Notes under the pieces: generated by a model
The model's database searches: none
Told to the model about the DNA's origin: nothing
Seen by the model: the letters and a program-made list of their open reading frames with translations, nothing else
Shown: positions 49,558-56,326 of the stretch, piece after piece
Position numbering within the stretch: position 1 is the stretch's first letter
Layout: each line of letters starts with the position of its first letter
Program-made: the position numbers and the translations under genes
Source of the DNA: DAIOEK01 sp964648485
Lineage (GTDB): Bacteria > Chloroflexota > Anaerolineae > Anaerolineales > Anaerolineaceae
Length of the DNA: 64,000 bases
Assembly: GCA_964648485.1 (NCBI GenBank)
Contig: CAZYOF010000008.1
Span: forward strand, 1-64,000
Reading direction: 5' to 3'

Positions 49558-49586
49558 AAAGACCGGCGGATTTCCCGCCGGTCTTT
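49558..49586. terminator. Bidirectional terminator, greA / amino-acid-binding gene
   Basis: 9-bp GC-rich stem GACCGGCGG / CCGCCGGTC with loop ATTTC, an A6 run before and TTT after. Serves greA and the converging gene. Confidence 0.9.
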
Positions 49587-49605
49587 GTATTAATATTAAT
49601 AATAG

Positions 49606-50379
49606 TTATTCTCCAGCCAGCCACTTTTGTTCCAGCTCGGTAACCAAACCTTTTTCCATTACTTTTGCCAGAGCTGTGTTAATGGTGTTCAAGAGCTCGG
49701 TGTTGGTTTTGCACACCGCGATACCGTAAGTTTCCTCAGTGAAAACATCACCAACGGTCATGATATTTTCAGAATTGACCTGAACAAAAGCCAATGAAGT
49801 GGGGTAATCTGCCACAACCGCGTCAACTTGTCGATTAACCAGGTCTTGGAATGCGAGATCAACAGTGTCATATGTTTTAACAACTGCACCCTCAATTTTC
49901 TCTGCTTCCATTGCACCGGTGGTGCCAAGCTGAACGCCGATACTTTTACCAACCAGATCTTGGGGTCCCTGGATATCTGTGGTGGCTTTATTGATAGTCA
50001 CGACCTGTCCGGCGTTGATGTATGGATTGCTGAAAGCCATTTGTTTACCACGTTCTTCCGTAATCGTTATGGCTGAAATGGCAGCATCATACTGGCATTG
50101 AGCCATCCCGGTGAGAAGAGGATCGAAGCCGATATTGACGACCTCAATTTGAATTCCGGCTTCTTCTGCAACTGCGTTGATTAAATCCATGTCAAAACCG
50201 ATGAGTCCTTTGGTGGATTCCTCAACCATTTCAAACGGAGGATAAGTGGCGTCAGTTGCGATACGAAAAACTCTGGGCGTATTGGTCGGTTGACTTCCGG
50301 CAAAACCACTGCAGCCGGTTAAGATGATGGTACTTAGGACCAGGACTATAATGACTTTATTAAGGATGCTAGTTTTCAT
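49606..50379 (-). CDS. Amino-acid-binding lipoprotein (SBP family 3), possibly for histidine
   Basis: 257 residues. Lipobox ILTGC (Cys at about residue 23). The SBP_bac_3 fold is clear: RIATDATYPPFEMVE, GLIGFDMDLINAVAEEAGIQ, YDAAISAITITEERGKQMAF, SIGVQLGTTGAMEAEK, and VDAVVADYPTSLAFVQ. The family binds polar amino acids for ABC uptake. No permease or ATPase is adjacent, so it is an orphan subunit. Its upstream region has a leader peptide with clustered His codons and a terminator, which points to histidine as the regulating, and perhaps bound, amino acid. GGAGAACG stands before the ATG. Confidence 0.85.
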   Translation of the reverse strand: MKTSILNKVIIVLVLSTIILTGCSGFAGSQPTNTPRVFRIATDATYPPFEMVEESTKGLIGFDMDLINAVAEEAGIQIEVVNIGFDPLLTGMAQCQYDAAISAITITEERGKQMAFSNPYINAGQVVTINKATTDIQGPQDLVGKSIGVQLGTTGAMEAEKIEGAVVKTYDTVDLAFQDLVNRQVDAVVADYPTSLAFVQVNSENIMTVGDVFTEETYGIAVCKTNTELLNTINTALAKVMEKGLVTELEQKWLAGE

Positions 50380-50412
50380 TCTTCGTTCTCCAATTTTTTT
50401 GAATAGTTTTTT

Positions 50413-50454
50413 TCAGTGATCGGTTAAAAAATCTTTAATTCCTTCCAAATGCAT
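50413..50454 (-). CDS. 13-residue upstream ORF before the amino-acid-binding gene
   Basis: MHLEGIKDFLTDH, with an unusually strong ribosome-binding site (GGAGGAGGT) two bases upstream of the ATG. It lies between the leader terminator and the lipoprotein start, 33 bases from the latter. Possibly a second regulatory peptide or a ribosome-loading site. No homology assigned. Confidence 0.45.
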   Translation of the reverse strand: MHLEGIKDFLTDH

Positions 50455-50487
50455 GGCACCTCCTCCGTGTTGGTTACATAATGCCAG

Positions 50488-50522
50488 AAAATAAAAAATC
50501 TTCCTTGAAATCTCAAGGAAGA
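50488..50522 (-). terminator. Leader terminator of the histidine-type attenuator
   Basis: On the minus strand the 10-bp stem TCTTCCTTGA / TCAAGGAAGA (50522-50513 with 50508-50499), loop GATT, then T6-A-T4. No gene ends just before it on that strand except the 28-codon leader peptide. Confidence 0.85.
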
Positions 50523-50548
50523 CCTTTTTGCTCTGGATTCTCTCTGAC

Positions 50549-50635
50549 TTAACTTATAAGCAAAATAGACCTGCCCTTGAGGGCTTGGCTATGTGTATGC
50601 TTATGATGACGGGTTGTCAGATTGATGTTAATCAT
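50549..50635 (-). CDS. Histidine-rich leader peptide
   Basis: 28 codons encoding MININLTTRHHKHTHSQALK followed by GRSILLIS. Four of six consecutive codons (residues 10-15, HHKHTH) are CAT. The codons that follow (A-L-K-G, 50584-50573) contain CTCAAGG, which can pair with CCTTGAG in the 5' arm of the terminator downstream. This is the classical layout of a his-type attenuator, in which ribosomes stall at His codons when charged tRNA-His is scarce. No Shine-Dalgarno sequence is seen. The ATG is about ten bases from the -10 box, so the transcript may be nearly leaderless. Confidence 0.7.
   Translation of the reverse strand: MININLTTRHHKHTHSQALKGRSILLIS
50575..50581 (-). promoter_or_regulatory. 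Antiterminator segment A
   Basis: CTCAAGG (minus strand), inside the leader peptide right after the His codons, is complementary over seven bases to the terminator 5' arm (50518-50512). It can also form GCCCT-CA-AGGGC with its own flanks, a possible pause hairpin. Confidence 0.55.
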
Positions 50636-50645
50636 ATTGTGCTTG

Positions 50646-50673
50646 ATTTTACAGATATTTATCTCATTGTCAA
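50646..50673 (-). promoter_or_regulatory. Promoter of the histidine-type leader
   Basis: Minus strand TTGACA (50673-50668), 16-base spacer, TAAAAT (50651-50646). The start is expected at about 50639, just before the leader ATG. Confidence 0.7.
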
Positions 50674-50728
50674 GCGCATTGTCCCGAAATACTGGACAAT
50701 TGAGGAAATGATAAAAAACCGGACAAGA

Positions 50729-50734
50729 TATAAT
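50729..50734 (+). promoter_or_regulatory. -10 box TATAAT of the DUF1232 gene, leaderless-type
   Basis: Perfect TATAAT overlapping an in-frame ATG (50733). The next in-frame ATG (50742) is exactly seven bases downstream. Confidence 0.55.
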
Positions 50735-50741
50735 GGTAGGA

Positions 50742-51137
50742 ATGATTGCATTAATAAAGAATTGGTCCAATAGGATGGTGCACCAAACCATCGCTTTATA
50801 TTTTGCTTATCGGGATCCCAGAACACCCTGGTATGCTCGCTGGTTTGCTGCATATGTGTTTGTTCGTACAGTTAACCCTATTGACTTGATACCAGATTTT
50901 ATTCCAGTAATTGGCTATTTGGATGATCTGATTCTGACACCGCTGGGAATTTGGCTGGCAATAAAAATCATTCCCAAAGATGTGCTTGAAGAATCACGAC
51001 TCAAAGCAAACGAAATCTCGATTTCTGATCTTCCTCATGCAAAATGGTATATCATTCTCGTTATTCTATTTTGGGTATTGGTGCTTGCCGCTTTGATATG
51101 GGCTCTATTCCCTGTTATCATTAAAATACTCAGGTAA
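50742..51137 (+). CDS. DUF1232 (YkvA-like) membrane protein
   Basis: About 131 residues. The DUF1232 core is clear: ARWFAAYVFVRTVNPIDLIP, then FIPVIGYLDDLILTPLGIWL, with the usual PIDLIPD and D-D signature. A second membrane helix near the C-terminus (WYIILVILFWVLVLAALIWA) is added to this core. Function of the family is not established. It is transcribed from a TATAAT box that gives a leaderless start at 50742 and is followed after five bases by a small membrane protein gene. Confidence 0.85.
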   Translation: MIALIKNWSNRMVHQTIALYFAYRDPRTPWYARWFAAYVFVRTVNPIDLIPDFIPVIGYLDDLILTPLGIWLAIKIIPKDVLEESRLKANEISISDLPHAKWYIILVILFWVLVLAALIWALFPVIIKILR

Positions 51138-51142
51138 AACAA

Positions 51143-51364
51143 ATGGAAAAAAACAATAAAACCCCCACACCTGTTCTTTCGACGATTCTGTTGGCACTCT
51201 TTATGAGCGTCCTTTGCATGGTATCTGTCGTAGTATATCTGGTATTAAATTGGCAAAATCCCATCTGGACTGCGCAGGTCAAACTTTTATTCTCTGCGGT
51301 TGTGGTTGTATTATTGGGGGTAATGGTCTTGCTGATTATTCTCTACCGAAAGATCATTCGCTAG
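51143..51364 (+). CDS. Small two-helix membrane protein
   Basis: 73 residues with two membrane helices (STILLALFMSVLCMVSVVVY and VKLLFSAVVVVLLGVMVLLI) joined by a short loop with NWQNPIWTAQ, and a basic C-terminus (YRKIIR). Not recognised. It follows the DUF1232 gene by five bases and is very probably in its operon. Its 3' end overlaps the convergent rnz 3' end by eleven bases. Confidence 0.65.
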   Translation: MEKNNKTPTPVLSTILLALFMSVLCMVSVVVYLVLNWQNPIWTAQVKLLFSAVVVVLLGVMVLLIILYRKIIR

Positions 51365-52292
51365 ATTTTTCAGATCCTGAACTTGTAATCATGAAATGGT
51401 CAAAATCGCGTGCAATTCTAACATTGGAGAAAACAGCTTCTGCTTCTGTGAGCACTTCTTTTTCACGGTACCTTCTTGAAATGTGAGTCAGGTAAAGCTG
51501 TTTTACACCAGCTGCTACTGCCAACTCAGCCGCCTGACGTGCGGTCAAATGGGCAAATTGTTTTGCCAGATTTTCTTCTTCGTCAAGGTAGGTGGCTTCT
51601 ATTACAAGCGCATCAGCACCTTGAACATGTTCCAATAGGGATGTGGTGTTCCCGACATCCCCAACATGAACCAGGTGGATACCCGGTTTAAATTCTCCTA
51701 GGACATCTTCCGGATGGATGACAGTGCCATTTTCAAGGGTGATCTGCTGTCCGCGTACGAGATCCCTTCTCAACGGACCGGCAGGAACACCCAGTGCTTC
51801 AGCTTTTTCTGCCAAAAATGGCTGCCTTCCTTTTTCATCAAACCGGAACCCAAAACAATCTGCACCACGGTGCTGCACAGGGAAAGCACTTACAGTAAAA
51901 TCCTCTTCTTCGATAATGACACCGGGTTTAATCTCGTTCAGGCGGATATCCATGGGCGGTTTCGTATTTCTCAATACCACGGTATATAGCAAATCAGAGA
52001 CTCTCTCCAATGATGCCTTTCCACCGTAGATATCCAACTGATCTATCGCTTCCCAGCGCATATAGGTTGAAACTAACCCCGCCAGGCCAAGGATATGATC
52101 CAGATGGCTGTGGGTAATGAGAATCCGGTTCAGGTGTTTGAACCCTAAACCCGATTGTAGAATCTGACGTTGGGTACCCTCTCCGCAATCGATCAGGAAA
52201 CGATGTTCATTGTGCTTGATTACCTGGGCAGAAAGCCCCCTGTGAATAGAGGGGGCAGATGCGGAGGTACCGAGAAATACGATTTCAAACAA
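51354..52292 (-). CDS. rnz: Ribonuclease Z (tRNA 3' processing)
   Basis: About 312 residues, typical for the short bacterial form. The N-terminus reads FEIVFLGTSASAPS. The zinc-binding motif is THSHLDHILGLAGL (HxHxDH), with further His in VHVGDVGNT and FAHLTARQAAELA, and the last His in YLTHISRRY. It cuts tRNA precursors just after the discriminator base, which matters because the tRNA-Ser in this window lacks an encoded CCA. No ATG is available at the N-terminus. A TTG at 52292 with AGGAAGAAGG upstream is the best start, with a second TTG at 52325. Confidence 0.9.
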   Translation of the reverse strand: MFEIVFLGTSASAPSIHRGLSAQVIKHNEHRFLIDCGEGTQRQILQSGLGFKHLNRILITHSHLDHILGLAGLVSTYMRWEAIDQLDIYGGKASLERVSDLLYTVVLRNTKPPMDIRLNEIKPGVIIEEEDFTVSAFPVQHRGADCFGFRFDEKGRQPFLAEKAEALGVPAGPLRRDLVRGQQITLENGTVIHPEDVLGEFKPGIHLVHVGDVGNTTSLLEHVQGADALVIEATYLDEEENLAKQFAHLTARQAAELAVAAGVKQLYLTHISRRYREKEVLTEAEAVFSNVRIARDFDHFMITSSGSEKSSE

Positions 52293-52392
52293 GGGCAGCC
52301 TTCTTCCTAGCAAACGGTAGTGCAATTGTACCTTAAGCTGGGTTGTTGGAACAAATTGGCCTGATGTCCAATGTGCGTAGATAAGGAGTTGG

Positions 52393-52398
52393 TATAAT
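52393..52398 (+). promoter_or_regulatory. -10 box TATAAT, leaderless-type
   Basis: Perfect TATAAT with seven bases (TACTCCG) between it and the ATG at 52406. No ribosome-binding site between them. Confidence 0.6.
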
Positions 52399-52405
52399 TA
52401 CTCCG

Positions 52406-53227
52406 ATGAAAACGAATTTAGCTGTGTATGATACATTAAAATTTTGGCGCACCGGCTGGTTGATGGGCTGCCTCGCCGGTTTGGTCTATGCATTAGCTGC
52501 CTGGGGTTTGGATGCGCTTGAACTGGTGGAATCTCATGCGATTTTTCCGTGGTTAAAAATTGTTCTGGGTACGCTCATCGCGGTGGTTACGGGCGGATTA
52601 TGCGGTTATGTTTGTGCCCGGATAGACAGAGGCATACCCGCTTTGTTTATATGGCTCTTCTGGGGTGCGGGAATGGTGTATCTGACCGCCTATTTCCCAT
52701 ACCAGATATCACAAAAGCTGATCTCAATATTAAATCCAATGCTGGGTAGTGAGATTCATTATCCCGTTCCACCATTACATGAGACCCGTGTCATTATCGG
52801 CTTGGTGATTGCCATCGTTTTATGTGGAATTGCCTCCTTTCTTTACTTTGTAGCGCTTGAGCATATGTACACTGGGATGTATATCGGATCAGCCATTGTA
52901 AGTATGGCTATCTGGCTTGTCTTATTCGCCGGGATTGGTTTTTCATTGGATGATTTCTATAACCAACCCATCCGCCGTCCGATTACAGTGATATCTAATG
53001 CAATTGATGTTGCCCGGGTAAATAAGAATCTCTATGAGAAACCACGGGAAGCCAGTCAATTGGGCATATCCGGTTTACGGGATCAGCGTGCGCTTTTAGA
53101 TCGTTCTTACTATGTAGCCATGAAATCGTACGACGATATAACCAATGGCGTACAGGTACTGGTAGATTTCGATGGTTTCTGGATAACATGCTCGGCTACG
53201 GAAAGCCAGTTAATTCATTGTAAATAA
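52406..53227 (+). CDS. Polytopic membrane protein of unknown function
   Basis: 273 residues, six or so membrane helices in the first 180 residues (for example LMGCLAGLVYALAAWGLDAL, ALFIWLFWGAGMVYLTAYF, GLVIAIVLCGIASFLYFVAL), then a soluble C-terminal part of about 90 residues (RPITVISNAIDVARVNKNLY ... VQVLVDFDGFWITCSA). No family recognised. It appears to be a single-gene transcript, with a leaderless -10 box before it and a strong terminator after it. Confidence 0.7.
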   Translation: MKTNLAVYDTLKFWRTGWLMGCLAGLVYALAAWGLDALELVESHAIFPWLKIVLGTLIAVVTGGLCGYVCARIDRGIPALFIWLFWGAGMVYLTAYFPYQISQKLISILNPMLGSEIHYPVPPLHETRVIIGLVIAIVLCGIASFLYFVALEHMYTGMYIGSAIVSMAIWLVLFAGIGFSLDDFYNQPIRRPITVISNAIDVARVNKNLYEKPREASQLGISGLRDQRALLDRSYYVAMKSYDDITNGVQVLVDFDGFWITCSATESQLIHCK

Positions 53228-53228
53228 G

Positions 53229-53252
53229 AAAGGGCTGCATCTGCAGCCCTTT
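53229..53252. terminator. Bidirectional terminator
   Basis: 11-bp perfect stem AAAGGGCTGCA / TGCAGCCCTTT with a tight TC loop, between the membrane protein gene and the converging LysM gene. Confidence 0.9.
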
Positions 53253-53258
53253 TAGAAA

Positions 53259-54152
53259 TTAATAAGTCTGATTTTTGATCGTCAGAATCATGGATGCTGG
53301 TGTGGTCATCCCCTCCACTCGGATATCAAATGCTGTCCGGTCTCGATATTTTTTAGAAATTGAATATGTAAGAACCAGTGGTTTTGTTGAACTGCTGGCT
53401 ATAAATGAGTCGATGGAATAACCAGCGGGGGCTCCGCTTCCCTGCGGTCCAAAAAAGACCTTGTATTTTTTACCCTTGATCAGGTTATAAATTTTGATTG
53501 TTACTGACGAGTTTTTCTCTACATCGATCACCTGGAAATACATGGCAGTTGTGGGGACAGGGGAAACTGCGTAGTTGGTTTTGTTATCAAAAGAAACAAA
53601 AGCTTCTTTGGAGGATTTTATGCTCTCCATATATATCGTCAGGCATTTCACATCTTTATATTTTGAGGGGATATCATACTTCCTGGTGAAGGTGCCTGAA
53701 TCAGTACCTGTTTTGAGGTTTTCCACGAGCACAGATGAAGAGCTGTTGCATTTTCCAATTCGCATCTCAAAGTTTTCTTTCTTTGGTAGATTGGTGGCTA
53801 CTACGGTAACAAAGTCATTTGCCTTCACTGAAATAACGGTGAGCCCAACGCCATCTGTACTGCCAGATGTGCCTGATGTTCCCGATGTAGATCCATACGG
53901 AATGCACAGTTTTTGACCTGCATAGATCGTGTAAGGATACCCAATTCCGTTCGCATTGGCGATATCGGGCCAGTAAGCGTTATACCAGATGCCAATTTTG
54001 TAGAGTGTATCTCCATATTGAACAGTATGATAATCTTTGCAGCTTCCTCCTGATGCCGCCACTGGCTCGGTGGTGATAAAAGCAGCATTCAAAAGGAATA
54101 CCGCAATGATTACTACTCTCCATAAATAGTGAAGGGATTTTACTTTACTCAT
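53259..54152 (-). CDS. Secreted LysM-domain protein
   Basis: 297 residues. Signal peptide (RVVIIAVFLLNAAFI ... VAAS) followed by one LysM domain (YHTVQYGDTLYKIGIWYNAY, ANANGIGYPYTIYAGQKLCI), which binds N-acetylglucosamine polymers such as peptidoglycan. A Gly/Ser/Thr spacer leads to two Ig-like beta segments (VISVKANDFVTVVATNLPKK and FQVIDVEKNSSVTIKIYNLI). The C-terminal parts resemble repeats found in other Anaerolineae surface proteins, but no family is assigned. GAGG precedes the ATG. A perfect 11-bp palindrome lies 65 to 92 bases upstream. Confidence 0.8.
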   Translation of the reverse strand: MSKVKSLHYLWRVVIIAVFLLNAAFITTEPVAASGGSCKDYHTVQYGDTLYKIGIWYNAYWPDIANANGIGYPYTIYAGQKLCIPYGSTSGTSGTSGSTDGVGLTVISVKANDFVTVVATNLPKKENFEMRIGKCNSSSSVLVENLKTGTDSGTFTRKYDIPSKYKDVKCLTIYMESIKSSKEAFVSFDNKTNYAVSPVPTTAMYFQVIDVEKNSSVTIKIYNLIKGKKYKVFFGPQGSGAPAGYSIDSFIASSSTKPLVLTYSISKKYRDRTAFDIRVEGMTTPASMILTIKNQTY

Positions 54153-54215
54153 GCCAACCTCACTTCCCCCGGTGATCGGATTGTAAAAAAAATGACAGGG
54201 TGCCCGAAAAATACT

Positions 54216-54244
54216 TTATACCCAAACTATGCATTTGGGTATAA
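54216..54244 (-). promoter_or_regulatory. Palindrome TTATACCCAAA-N7-TTTGGGTATAA upstream of the LysM gene
   Basis: Perfect 11-bp arms with a 7-base spacer. A TATAAA-like -10 sequence on the minus strand lies inside the site, so a bound repressor would block transcription of the LysM gene. It could also be a terminator for the amylosucrase gene only if read on the other strand, which does not fit. Confidence 0.5.
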
Positions 54245-54308
54245 ATATTCTAGCATGCGAATGAGCCGAGTCAATCGCATAGATATCATCCTGGTAACTT
54301 GTTTCTCT

Positions 54309-56243
54309 TCACAAAATCCTGCATATGGCGAACTCATATGGACTTAATCGAATCTCTTTTTTATAAGTCTTTTCGCTATTTTGCAAATTGTTAAGAGATA
54401 TTCCTTTCGGGATATCCAGATCAAAAAATGAAATATTTTGTGGACGCTCAGAAAAATTTGCCAGTATATATATGCTCTTAGTTGGTTGGACCTTTTTATA
54501 AGCAAGAACATGCTCATTATTCAGGTTAATGATCACTGTATTTTGGTTTGCAAAAACCGGATTTTCTTTGCGGATCCTGATCAGGTTTATCAACCCGTTA
54601 TAAATTTTCTCTTCCACCGTTCCTGTTCTTTTGCGCTTTTCTGCTTTTTTCCAGTCAAATTTTGGACGGTGTACCCATCGGCTGTCATCCATTTTCCCCG
54701 GATCATTACGATAGCTGTAATCATTCAGTAAACCAATTTCATCGCCGAGGTATATCAATGGAATTCCACCTATTGTGAGAATAATTCCATGTATTAGCAA
54801 AATCCTCTTGATAGCCAGTTCAACCTCGGTTTTTGTTTCTTCATTGATAGCTTTTTCCAAACCTGCAAGCGAAGCACAGGTACCAGAAATACGGCAGTCT
54901 CCGGTTTTTGGATTCTCCTGAAATGGAAGCCCTCGTGCAAAACTGCCCGGGAATCGTCCACGGTAAAATTCATTTAAAAAATGCCGGTGGTCATATCCAT
55001 TCATCCAGAGATCTGCGGCATCATCATCCGAAAAGGTCCAGCCGATGTCATCATGGCAGCGGACATAATTCACCCACGAGCATCCATCAGGGATTTCCAG
55101 ACGTTTTTGCATGGAGTGCTTCAGCAAGCGCACCTGTCTTGTAGCCAGGCTTTCCCAGATGAGAGCCATAAGCAGCGGGTTATAAGAAATCTGGCATTCA
55201 CCTGGAGATATATATTTCACAACATCATCCGGGTGAACAATGGCTTCCGATTTAAAGATCAAACCGGGGGCAGCAATTCGTCCCACCAGGTTGAACGCCT
55301 GAATTAACATATGAGCTTCTGGCAGGTTTTCGCAATTTGTCCCCATCTTCTTCCAGATGAATGCCACTGCATCCAGACGGAGCGCGTCCACTCCCATGTT
55401 TGCTAATGCCAGCATTTCACGCGACATGCTGACAAAGACGGCAGGATTCTGATAATTTAAATCCCACTGATAGGAATGAAAAGTAGTCCATACCCATTTC
55501 TTGATATCTTTGAAATAGGTAAACGCCCCCGGATGTTCTTCTGGAAATATTTCGCGCAAATGAGTCTCATATTGATCTGGAATTTCTCTATCGGGAAAAA
55601 TCCAGTAGAATTTCTCGTACAATGGATCTCCCTGCCTGGCTTTCAATGCCCATTCATGTTCATCAGATGTATGGTTAAATACAAAATCCAATACCAGGCT
55701 GATTCCGTTTTTCTGTAGTTCGCTTGCGAGCCCTTTTAACTGATCCGTGGAACCCAGATCTCGCCTTACTTCACGGTAACTGCTGATGGCATACCCCCCA
55801 TCATTTTCACCATCTGGAGACGTAAAGAGCGGCATCAAATGTAAGTATGTGATCCCCAATTCCTTTAAATAAGGAATTTTTTCCATAACGCCGTTGAGAT
55901 TTCCTGTAAACAGATCCACGTAACATACTGCGCCCATCATTTTTTCTGATTGGAACCAGGTGGGATTACTTTCCCTCTCCTTGTCTAGCTGTTGTAAATC
56001 GACTGGACGGCTGATCCAGCTCTCTGCCATGGCGTACACCAGATTTTCAAGATAATAAATGGTGTCATAAATACCGCCATAGATGGGGTAAAGTGTTTCA
56101 AAGAGTGATGGAAAATATTTTTCGAGTCTGTTCTGAAATTCCATCCATTTGGCAGTATCTGTCTGGATATACTCCTGAAATTTCTTCCGTGTAAGCGGCA
56201 GAATCCGTTGTAATGTGTAATTGGCTTCATATCGGAGATCCAT
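54309..56243 (-). CDS. Amylosucrase (GH13 family)
   Basis: 644 residues, the usual amylosucrase length. A helical N-terminal domain (about 1-95) is followed by the GH13 barrel: GGYAISSYREVRRDLGSTDQ, LVLDFVFNHTSDEHEWALKA, GVDALRLDAVAFIWKKMGTN (nucleophile Asp), a general-acid Glu in IFKSEAIVHPDD, and YVRCHDDIGWTFSDDDA (third catalytic Asp). These match amylosucrase more than alpha-amylase. The enzyme uses sucrose to build alpha-1,4-glucan and releases fructose. Sucrose hydrolysis is an alternative activity. Last gene of the sugar cluster. Confidence 0.85.
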   Translation of the reverse strand: MDLRYEANYTLQRILPLTRKKFQEYIQTDTAKWMEFQNRLEKYFPSLFETLYPIYGGIYDTIYYLENLVYAMAESWISRPVDLQQLDKERESNPTWFQSEKMMGAVCYVDLFTGNLNGVMEKIPYLKELGITYLHLMPLFTSPDGENDGGYAISSYREVRRDLGSTDQLKGLASELQKNGISLVLDFVFNHTSDEHEWALKARQGDPLYEKFYWIFPDREIPDQYETHLREIFPEEHPGAFTYFKDIKKWVWTTFHSYQWDLNYQNPAVFVSMSREMLALANMGVDALRLDAVAFIWKKMGTNCENLPEAHMLIQAFNLVGRIAAPGLIFKSEAIVHPDDVVKYISPGECQISYNPLLMALIWESLATRQVRLLKHSMQKRLEIPDGCSWVNYVRCHDDIGWTFSDDDAADLWMNGYDHRHFLNEFYRGRFPGSFARGLPFQENPKTGDCRISGTCASLAGLEKAINEETKTEVELAIKRILLIHGIILTIGGIPLIYLGDEIGLLNDYSYRNDPGKMDDSRWVHRPKFDWKKAEKRKRTGTVEEKIYNGLINLIRIRKENPVFANQNTVIINLNNEHVLAYKKVQPTKSIYILANFSERPQNISFFDLDIPKGISLNNLQNSEKTYKKEIRLSPYEFAICRIL

Positions 56244-56326
56244 CGATTAATACTTCCATTATTTTCGGGTTTAAATAAGGAGAATACCAACTCTTATCGA
56301 TCAGAATCTGTATCCTCCCGAAAGAA

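Noticed and set aside
50488..50640. T-box or other known riboswitch upstream of the amino-acid-binding gene
   Set aside because: The T-box consensus (AGGGTGGnACCGCG) is absent, and a leader ORF with clustered His codons explains the terminator better.
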